Assembly (NCBI GenBank): GCA_054601695.1
Contig: BAAHQB010000038.1
Location: 1,027,052-1,091,051, forward strand
DNA: 64,000 nucleotides
From: Amorphochlora amoebiformis
Lineage: Eukaryota > Cercozoa > Chlorarachniophyceae
Reading direction: 5' to 3'
A program made the position numbers and the translations under genes. The notes beneath the pieces were generated by a model, which was not told the origin of the DNA, did not search any database, and saw only the letters and a list, made by a program, of their open reading frames with translations. Position 1 is the stretch's first letter, and the number at the start of each line of letters is the position of its first letter. This document shows positions 55,235-64,000 of the stretch, piece after piece.

Positions 55235-56574
55235 GTACATATGTATGCATATATATATATATATCTATACATATATATATATATATTATATATATATTAT
55301 ATATATATAATATATTTCGTTCTTTCGCTGTCTCTCGCTCTCTCTCTCTTTCGCTCTTTATGTTCTCACTCTTAATATATTCTCACTCTAATATGTTCTC
55401 ACTCTTAATATATTCTCACTCTAATATGTTCTCACTCTTAATATATTCTTACTCTAATATGTTCTCACTCTTAATATATTCTCACTCTTATATGTTCTCA
55501 CTCTTATATGTTCTCACTCTTATATGTTCTCACTCTTATGTCTTCTCACTCTTATATGTTCTCACTCTTTTTTATTCTCACTCTTATATGTTCTCACTCT
55601 TATATGTTCTCACTCTTATATGTTCTCACTCTTATGTCTTCTCACTCTTATATGTTCTCACTCTTTTTTATTCTCACTCTTATATGTTCTCACTCTTATA
55701 TGTTCTCACTCTTATATGTTCTCACTCTTATATGTTCTCACTCTTTTTTATTCTCACTCTTATATGTTCTCACTCTTATATGTTCTCACTCTTATATGTT
55801 CTCACTCTTATGTCTTCTCACTCTTATATGTTCTCACTCTTTTTTATTCTCACTCTTATATGTTCTCACTCTTATATGTTCTCACTCTTATATGTTCTCA
55901 CTCTTTTTTATTCTCACTCTTATATGTTCTCACTCTTTTTATTCTCACTCTTATATGTTCTCACTCTTTTTATTCTCACTCTTATATGTTCTCACTCTTA
56001 AATGTTCTCACTCTTATATGTTCTCACTCTTATATGTTCTCACTCTTATATGTTCTCACTCTTTTTTATTCTCACTCTTATATGTTCTCACTCTTAAATG
56101 TTCTCACTCTTATATGTTCTCACTCTTATATGTTCTCACTCTTATATGTTCTCACTCTTATATGTTCTCACTCTTTTTTATTCTCACTCTTATATGTTCC
56201 TATTCTTTTACATTCTTACTCTTTTGTATTCTTACTCTTTTACATTCTTACTCTTCCCTCTTTTCGTCTCTTTCACTCTTGTCTCCCTAACATCGAGAGG
56301 AATAATTCCGAAAAAATATATCTCTCTGAAGGTCAGCGATGCCGAAAAATTAAAAAAACTCATAACCCACACTCGACGCGGGATCTGGGTTCCGGAGGTC
56401 TTCAGAGCCGGAACCCTCGGAGCCCAAACCCAACCCGCCATCGAAGCCGAAAAACCAGGAAAAGGAAAAGAGGTCGAATTCCAAGCTCTTTGGATTCCGG
56501 AGACCATCGGAATCCTCCCCGGAATCCAATCTTGGGGCCCGGATATTCGAGTTTGGGTTCCGAGGAGGGATTGA
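50167..56574 (+). CDS. Unrecognised gene, at least 8 exons, joints partly unresolved
   Basis: Exon-like islands: 50167-50236 ([20 protein letters not shown]), 50979-51022 ([14 protein letters not shown]), 51253-51283, 51420-51467 ([14 protein letters not shown]), 52705-52738 ([11 protein letters not shown]), 54261-54314, 54999-55028 (LEDEEEWPE), and 56300-56574 ending at TGA ([51 protein letters not shown]). In-phase joints: 50236/50979, 51467/52705, 54314/54999, 55028/56300. The small exon at 51253 does not connect to 51420 in a consistent frame, and exons are missing between 52738 and 54261; a candidate is 52856-52926 after a long CT tract, rich in Lys/Arg ([20 protein letters not shown]). 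Two genes could be merged here. Confidence 0.5.
51900..52480 (+). repeat. ~115-130-bp tandem array of intron 3' flank upstream of exon 52705
   Basis: ATACTTGTATATACACAATT then TGTTATATTGATGCACAGAT, ACTGATATACACGTATATTT and TATGATCCCAC repeat at about 51910, 52036, 52150, 52268 and 52408; diverged copies lie near 51770 and 52590. The last regular copy continues into ACTAGTTTTCTC, matching the acceptor and first bases of exon 52705. Confidence 0.9.
52750..52845 (+). repeat. (CT)n tract before a possible acceptor
   Basis: CTCTCTCTCTCC-type repeats ending TTTGTTTCTGGAGTAG at about 52855, a strong candidate acceptor for a Lys-rich island that follows (52856-52926). Confidence 0.85.
53270..53890. 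repeat. 12-mer array GGTAACCGTAGC in two opposed blocks
   Basis: A short block at about 53280-53375 reads GGTTACCGCTAC, and a longer block at about 53560-53885 reads the reverse complement GTAGCGGTAACC some 20 times. The 180-bp spacer holds related single units. Open Thr/Val- and Tyr/Gly-rich frames across it are repeat artefacts. Confidence 0.95.
55355..56280 (+). repeat. 16-bp polypyrimidine-rich minisatellite TTCTCACTCTTATATG, ~55 copies
   Basis: Units alternate among TTCTCACTCTTATATG, TTCTCACTCTTTTTTA and TTCTCACTCTTAATATA variants and end in ATTCTTACTC units just before the acceptor used at 56300. The strong pyrimidine bias may act as, or derive from, the polypyrimidine tract of that splice site. 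Large Ser-His-Leu frames here are artefacts. Confidence 0.95.
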
Positions 56575-56875
56575 GAATTGCCGCGATATTTATTGTTATC
56601 TTCTCGGGGGTTGCATACTGCTGTAGTTAGATCCGCTTCTTAGGCGTGAGACACATGTAGGATTTGGTTCTTATGAGATGAGAAATCAATTTTGAATTAC
56701 CGAATTTTTATTTTTTTTATTATTATTTTTTCGAGCTTTGTGATCGTCGGAGCATGCGTAGGAGATTCATTTGTTGCTTTTGGATGTTGTATATGTATAT
56801 ATGTAGAAACACAATTACAGCATATATATATATATATATGCATATGTATACAAATATATTATATATATACATATA

Positions 56876-56917
<42 letters not shown>

Positions 56918-56993
56918 CAAATTTTATAAGTAAAATTTGTGTATGTGTATATTTATATGCATGTATATACATATATTCATATATAAATATGTC

Positions 56994-57038
<45 letters not shown>

Positions 57039-57141
57039 CATATACATGTATATATATATTTATATATATACACATATATATATATATATATTATATACAT
57101 GTATAAATCCTCTGTGTCTTGAATAATCTTGGTATATGAAT

Positions 57142-57174
<33 letters not shown>

Positions 57175-57209
57175 TGCATATATATATATATATATATGCA
57201 TATATATAT

Positions 57210-57279
<70 letters not shown>

Positions 57280-57431
57280 ATATCATGTACGTATCGATGT
57301 GTAAATGTTATCGTATGTATGAATATGAACCAATATATCCACTATATATATATATATATATATATAGTTATATATTTCTATATTTTTATTCATACAAACA
57401 TATACATATACATACATACATATAGAAATCA

Positions 57432-57501
<70 letters not shown>

Positions 57502-57555
57502 GTTTCCCGGGAAATGACGGATTCCCCAGGTAGAGCCGGGGCTTCAATATAGATG

Positions 57556-57616
<61 letters not shown>

Positions 57617-57684
57617 GTAACGTATGTATATACGATACATTTATTATTATCCTCTAATAATAAATGTATCGTATATACATACGT

Positions 57685-57732
<48 letters not shown>

Positions 57733-57733
57733 G
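56575..57733. other. Spacer with poly-T patch and TA tracts
   Basis: About 240 bp of unique sequence after the TGA, a T-rich patch near 56706-56732, then TA tracts. An island at 57499-57552 (GGTTTCCCGGGAAATGACGG) is non-TA but has no clear acceptor. The inverted pair around 57614-57687 (GTATATACGATACATTTATT and its complement) is a strong hairpin. Confidence 0.5.
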
Positions 57734-57787
57734 AGGATGACGATGCATGGGAGGATGATGATGCAAAGTCCTGGGTATATGCATTAT

Positions 57788-57829
<42 letters not shown>

Positions 57830-58050
57830 TATATATATTTGCATGTATATATGTATATACGAATATAATGTGTCTAAATATGTTTATATATATATATAGT
57901 TATATTTACATATATATATATATATATACATACATATATTATATATATATATATATATATATAATTTGCATATGTGGGTGTACACATATGGATATATTTA
58001 GAATATTCCACATACATGTACATACGCACCAATGTATATATTTTCATATA

Positions 58051-58082
<32 letters not shown>

Positions 58083-58137
58083 CATTTAATATGTATGTAT
58101 ACAAATATATATATATACATATATACATATGCAAATA

Positions 58138-58176
<39 letters not shown>

Positions 58177-58655
58177 TTGATATTGCAGTGGTCCGCAAGC
58201 CGATAGTAAGTCCGGCCCACCAGTAATATAGTAGTAGGCAATCAACTCTGCTAGCGCCCTTATATAGTATACTCCAGGGTTAGCTATATTTTTGAATTAT
58301 TAGCTCATGACAAACGACAAAAACCAAATTCTCAGGCAGTTCATTCAGGAAATTTCCAGGAACGTAAGAACCTCTCGAACACTCTAGAATCTTCGAGGAA
58401 GTTCTGAAAAAGCGTGACATGGCGTGACGTCACGTTGTGTCACGGTATATCTGGAAGCCTGATAGTACCGGGGGCTACCTGGCAAGCACGGTACTACCCG
58501 GTAAGGTAATCTCCGAGCAATCTCCGGGGTCTCTAGCGATCTCGGGGATAGGTATCACAATTCTGTCGCAGTGTAGATATACCTATGTGTCACGCCAAGC
58601 CTAACTATGCCACTTATAATGATGCATCAAGAATATGTATATATATATATATTTA

Positions 58656-58711
<56 letters not shown>

Positions 58712-58768
58712 CACCTACGTGTTACGCCAAGTCTAACTATGCCACTTATATTGATGCATTAAGAATAC

Positions 58769-58801
<33 letters not shown>

Positions 58802-59036
58802 CATTATATATTATGTATGAATTTATATATTCATACATAAATGAATGATATTCATATATAAATGAATGAAAATATGCAAATACATATTTATACATATATG
58901 TATATATAATATACATATATACATATGTATACATAATAGTTATACATATGTATATATATATATATGTATATAAAAAGAGATATGTGCATATATTTGTATA
59001 CGTATGTATATACATATATATATTTATATATATATT

Positions 59037-59077
<41 letters not shown>

Positions 59078-59129
59078 TGGATAAAAAACAGACAGTTGAT
59101 AACAGCCAGAATGATCAAGGCGAGGTAGA

Positions 59130-59197
<68 letters not shown>

Positions 59198-59256
59198 ATA
59201 TATATAGATATTGCATGCACATACATACATACATATGTATATATATATATTGTATA

Positions 59257-59299
<43 letters not shown>

Positions 59300-59464
59300 T
59301 GTAATATATATTTATATAAATATATATAGAATCGCCATATATAAAATACATATATATATATATGTATATATATTTATACATATATATATATATATATATA
59401 TATGGATATTGCATGCACATACATACATATGCATATACATATATAATATATATATATATATGTA

Positions 59465-59495
<31 letters not shown>

Positions 59496-59512
59496 CGCCA
59501 TATATTAAATAT

Positions 59513-59563
<51 letters not shown>

Positions 59564-59625
59564 TATATGTTATATACAACCAGCAATGGGGGTCGCAAGA
59601 AGTCACTGTTGAACAGCTAGTCAAC

Positions 59626-59657
<32 letters not shown>

Positions 59658-59805
59658 CGTATATATATATATACATATATAAATTTTCATCTATGTATAT
59701 ATATATATGTATATATATATTTATATATATATATATATAGAATATATATATATGTATATATATATATATACATATATTTATTTATATATAATGCATATAC
59801 ATACA

Positions 59806-59842
<37 letters not shown>

Positions 59843-60075
59843 AGAAGTCGAAAGCAGGGATCTACCACTTTCGCGATCTGGTAACCGAAAAAATGTGTCG
59901 TATTCTTGTTTGAACTTACATATGAGTTTATTATACATAGATATACAAATATATATTATATAAATATATATATTTATATATGTATGTATGCATGTAAATA
60001 TATATATGTGTATATCATATACATGTATACATGATATATCCTATGTGTAATATGGATACATATATTTATATATAT

Positions 60076-60115
<40 letters not shown>

Positions 60116-60207
60116 TATATAGATATATTTATACATACGTATATATATATATATATATATAGTATATATATGAATACTTATTAATTGGTATATATATATA
60201 TATTATT

Positions 60208-60281
<74 letters not shown>

Positions 60282-61072
60282 TATATATATATATGTTACA
60301 TATTATATAAATAAGGCTATGGAAGACATCAAAGAACTCAACCAGCTGCAAGGGTAACCCTAACCCTAACCCTAACCCTAACCCTAACCCTAACTCTAAC
60401 CCTAACCCTAACCCCAGCCTTAAAGCGCAAACCTTAACCTAAACCATCCCTGTCTCTAGCCCTAACCCTAACCCTAACCCTAACATCCGCCTTGACCCAA
60501 CCCTAACCCTAATTCCAACCCTAACCCTAACCCTAACCCTAACCCTAGAGTTAGGGTTAGGATTTGGACAGAGCTGGAGTTAGTTGACAATTACAGTAAA
60601 AGTAGCGTTGTACTAGGGCCACATTGGGGTTGGGGTTTAGGGTTTCGATTAGATTTGGATTAGGGTTAGGGTGTTACTGTTGGGATTAGGGTTAGGGTGT
60701 TACAGTTGGGATTAGGGTTAGGGTGTTACAGTTGGGATTAGGGTTAGGGTGAGGATTAGAGTAAGAGTAAGAATTAGGGTCTAGGTATATCCCTAACCCT
60801 AAGGGTCAAATATCCTAGGTTTTCACTCTTATCACCCCTAATTTTGCCTAAACCTAACCGTCTAAGAGTCCGTCTCCTAGAATTTTACTCCTATTACACC
60901 TGATTTTGCCTAATGTTAACCCTCTAAGAGTCCGAGGTCTCCTAGAATTTCACGCGTATGAGCCTCAGTTCCACGATTCGAAGATATTTGTATGTGTTGG
61001 ATTTCCGACTTGGTAAACACATTATGTCTGCACGTATCCATATATATATATATATATATACATACATACATA

Positions 61073-61122
<50 letters not shown>

Positions 61123-61125
61123 TAT

Positions 61126-61167
<42 letters not shown>

Positions 61168-61261
61168 AATCGGGTTCTTAACAAACCGTTCAATACACAC
61201 ACATGTGTACATATGTTATATATACACACACATATATACACACACACACACATACACACAT

Positions 61262-61293
<32 letters not shown>

Positions 61294-61378
61294 GTAGGGC
61301 TTTAGAAGTTGCTGATGAGGAGGCCTTGGCTTGGAATCTCACTCCGAATACCCATGTGATATATATATATATATTTAT

Positions 61379-61421
<43 letters not shown>

Positions 61422-61568
61422 ATATGTATAAATATATATATATATATATATATGTATTAATTCTGAAAATCTGGAACTCTCAATCGATATTCACTATGAC
61501 TGCATATAATATGCATATATATATACAAATATATATATATATATATATAAATATATATGTATATATAT

Positions 61569-61608
<40 letters not shown>

Positions 61609-61904
61609 AAATTCATAACAATCATATTATTTATATATATATATATATATATTTATATGTATATATAAATATATGATAGTGGATATAGTCGTATACACTT
61701 ACTGGCAATATATATATATATATTTATATATATATGTATATATATATGTGTGTATATGGTAATGTAATATAGATACATACTACATATATTAAACACATAT
61801 AATATATACATATATACAAATATATATGTATATACACTTCTAGCGCAGTTTTTATAGTAGACGGTAGTCAGGCATCGATTGAAATTCGTTTGGATTATGA
61901 TTAG
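57734..61904 (+). CDS. Acidic unrecognised protein, at least 6 exons
   Basis: Exons: 57734-57774 ([13 protein letters not shown]), 59077-59124 ([16 protein letters not shown]), 59842-59880 ([13 protein letters not shown]), 60316-60353 ([12 protein letters not shown]), 61298-61355 ([19 protein letters not shown]), and probable last exon 61844-61904 ([22 protein letters not shown]). The first five chain in phase. The link to 61844 needs two carried bases that 61355 does not supply, so an exon is missing; a coding-like island at 61459-61509 ([15 protein letters not shown]) lacks an AG acceptor. Reading past 59880 would stop at TGA 59911-59913. Very acidic start, then short helical stretches; no family recognised. 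The intron after 60353 starts GTAACCC and is full of telomere-like repeats. Confidence 0.6.
58297..58612 (-). repeat. Dispersed ~300-bp element, copy B
   Basis: Reverse-complement relative of 6995-7297. It contains ACATGGCGTGACGTCACG and TACCGGGGGCTACC. It ends next to CTATGTGTCACGCCAAGCC, a stretch repeated at 58715-58745 around a TA tract, so its right end is itself duplicated. Confidence 0.85.
60354..61297 (+). repeat. Intron starting GTAACCC with inverted telomere-like blocks
   Basis: After exon 60316-60353 (ends GCAAGG) the intron reads GTAACCCTAACCC. CCCTAA repeats run to about 60545, then the strand switches at CCCTAGAGTTAGGG to TTAGGG-like units, including three copies of GGGTGTTACWGTTGGGATTA (60668-60750). 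Confidence 0.92.
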
Positions 61905-61934
61905 CTTTGTTCTATTCACCAAGATACATGCGGA

Positions 61935-62170
61935 CACGTGTGCTCACATGATGGTCACGTGAAGTCATGTGAGTGTGACATGGCGTGACGTCACGTTCTG
62001 TCAAGGTTTACAAGGAAGCCCGATATTAACGGGTACTACCCGGCCCTACCCGGTACTACCGGCCAGGCAATCTCCGGGCAATCTCCGATCTCCAGCGTTC
62101 TCCAGCGATCTGTAGTGTACGTACGGCTATAAATCAACACGCTGTCTATATCTACTCTTCGAACCGCGCC
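61935..62170 (-). repeat. Dispersed ~300-bp element, copy C
   Basis: Shares TGACATGGCGTGACGTCACG, GGAAGCCCGATA, ACTACCCGG and AATCTCCGGGCAATCTCCG with copy B in the same orientation. It lies between two predicted coding regions. Confidence 0.8.
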
Positions 62171-62206
62171 CGCACATACTATTTACATTGTTGCTTTAAC
62201 AATATG

Positions 62207-62301
<95 letters not shown>

Positions 62302-62316
62302 ATAGGTGGTATGTAG

Positions 62317-62372
62317 GCTTGGACTTCCTCAGACTTACTGGCAACGGGTTCAACCCTATGAAATACAGGTAA

Positions 62373-62428
<56 letters not shown>

Positions 62429-62919
62429 ACTATATAATGACAACGGGTTCAACCCTATGAAATACAGGTAATACATATAATATATATGTATGTGTGTGTG
62501 TGTGTGTATATATATGTATACACATATACACATATTATTATATAATGACAACGGGTTCAACCCTATGAAATACAAGTAATACATATAATATATATGAACA
62601 TATATGTATATATATATATGTATATATTGTGTGTATATATATATATATATATTATTATATAATGACAACGGGTTCAACCCTATGAAATACAGGTAATAGA
62701 TATAATATATATGCACATATATATATATATATATATTTATTATTCTAATGACAACGGGTTCAACCCTATGAAATACAGGTAATACGTATAATATATATAT
62801 ACACATATATTATGTATATGTATGTATATATATATATATATTTATTTATTTATTATTATATAATGACAACGGGTTCAACCCTATGAAATACAAGTAATAC
62901 ATATAATATACACACACAT

Positions 62920-62959
<40 letters not shown>

Positions 62960-63076
62960 TATTATATAATAGCAACGGGTTCAACCCTATGAAATACAGG
63001 TAATACATATAATATATATGCACATTTGTACACACATACACACATATATATGTATATATGTGTGTGTGTATGTATG

Positions 63077-63120
<44 letters not shown>

Positions 63121-63176
63121 ATGACAACGGGTTCAACCCTATGAAACACAGGTAATACATATGAACACATACATAT

Positions 63177-63220
<44 letters not shown>

Positions 63221-63375
63221 ATATATACATATATATTATTATATAATGGCAACGGGTTTAACCCTATGGAAACAGGTAATACATATATCTAGATTTCTAT
63301 ACATATACATATTTTCTATATATAATATTTGTATGTGTCAATATATTTTAAATATATATATATATATATTATATA

Positions 63376-63412
<37 letters not shown>

Positions 63413-63659
63413 TATGCCGTTATATATATGTACATGTATTCTTTTTAAATTTGTATACATTTAGATGTACACGTACATGTTTTCGTACGTGTTCCTATAT
63501 GAAATACAAATATATATATATATATATATATTTATATAATACTATATATATATATATATAAAATATACATAATATTTATATCATGCTTGCAAAATAGGTC
63601 GATTGTGGCCAATTTGATGGCAAGGATATGAAAACGTTCCAACCATTTCGTCTATCCTG
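62317..63659 (+). CDS. Two exons of an unrecognised gene leaving the right edge
   Basis: Exon 62317-62368 ([17 protein letters not shown]) and exon 63598-63659 ([20 protein letters not shown] plus TG) have good borders (TGTAG, CAG|GTAATA; AAAATAG, CTG|GTATAC) and join in phase 0. Between them are eight copies of the first exon's 3' part and donor. Both are clearly coding-like; the family is not recognised. They could be later exons of the gene ending provisionally at 61904 or a separate gene. Confidence 0.6.
62398..63285 (+). repeat. Eight donor-side copies of exon 62317-62368
   Basis: ACAACGGGTTCAACCCTATG followed by AAATACAGGTAATACATATA recurs near 62438, 62548, 62664, 62750, 62867, 62972, 63122 and 63247, mostly preceded by ATTATATAATG. 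Spacing varies from about 85 to 150 bp through TA and TG tracts. The last copy has lost part of the donor-side exon sequence. Confidence 0.93.
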
Positions 63660-64000
63660 GTATACTCTCCTGACACGTGTCATGTGTCAAAACACTCCTG
63701 ACAAGTGTCGACCAGATCTGAAGATAAACATATACATTCTGGAATAGGTCAACAATAAAGGACCTTTAAGAGTTTTGTTGAGCATTCCTCTGTATGTGTT
63801 CTGTGTCTGTGTATATGCTTTTGTTTGTAGTGTATTTCCTTTGGTGAGTGTTGAGGTTTTGCTGTGTTTTTGTGGTTCTGTTCATTTATTATTACATATA
63901 TATATATATATATGTGTGCTGCCTATGACATTTGTGTGTGTTGCTGTGTTGCTGTGTATATGCCTATAACTATTATATATATACATATAGTTATATATAT
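63660..64000. other. Downstream sequence at the right edge
   Basis: After the donor at 63660 come two related units (CTCCTGACACGTGTC and CTCCTGACAAGTGTC), an AATAAAGG at about 63753, and TG-rich sequence. No supported exon. Confidence 0.35.

Noticed and set aside
55360-56630. Large Ser/Leu/His-rich frames of up to 368 residues
   Set aside because: Translations of the 16-bp minisatellite; only the last ~90 codons in one other frame look like real coding sequence (56300-56574).
56692-56820. Hydrophobic frame near [20 protein letters not shown]
   Set aside because: Derived partly from a poly-T/ATT patch, starts at a non-ATG codon and runs into (TA)n; no splice-bordered support.

Overview
This is a eukaryotic nuclear window. 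Coding sequence is split into short exons (14-140 nt) with GT-AG borders, embedded in enormous (TA)n microsatellites. The standard code fits: TGA and TAG both end reading frames. Interstitial TTAGGG/CCCTAA arrays suggest a TTAGGG-type telomere. A gene resembling CFAP70, an axonemal central-apparatus protein, implies an organism with motile cilia or flagella. I cannot name the lineage; a microbial eukaryote with repeat-inflated introns fits best. Most long open frames in the window are Tyr/Ile translations of (TA)n and are not genes.

I built genes by finding non-TA islands bounded by AG...GT and requiring reading phase to carry across introns. Layout: (1) 115-26480, minus strand: about 33 exons of a CFAP70-like gene running off the left edge; part of its chain matches known CFAP70 sequence and TPR repeats. 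(2) 27266-28291, plus: an intronless MO25/CAB39-like gene, head-to-head with (1). (3) 28292-29070: unique sequence with a perfect 62-bp palindrome and one orphan exon. (4) 29771-36942, minus: a 10-11 exon cyclophilin-type peptidyl-prolyl isomerase gene with a probable signal peptide. (5) 37186-49174, plus: an ATAD3-like start (37186-37441), a (CG)n block, then a well-phased but unrecognised gene at 39876-49174. (6) 50167-56574, plus: exons of an unrecognised gene with several unresolved joints. (7) 57734-61904, plus: exons of an acidic unrecognised gene. (8) 62317-63659, plus: two exons of a gene leaving the right edge.

The most unusual feature is a recurring architecture. Many exons are flanked upstream by partial copies of their own acceptor-containing 5' part and downstream by partial copies of their own donor-containing 3' part, all separated by (TA)n. 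One exon has been split so that a duplicated ATAGGTT supplies both a new donor and a new acceptor. A second theme is telomere-like repeats as intron sequence: in at least five introns the 5' splice site lies on the repeat itself (GTAACCC or GTTAGGG), and one intron of about 470 nt is almost entirely TTAGGG-type repeat. Other notable elements are a dispersed element of about 300 bp with several copies, a (CG)n tract of about 740 bp, higher-order CCCTAA/CCGTAA satellite, a 12-mer array in inverted orientation, and polypyrimidine minisatellites in introns.
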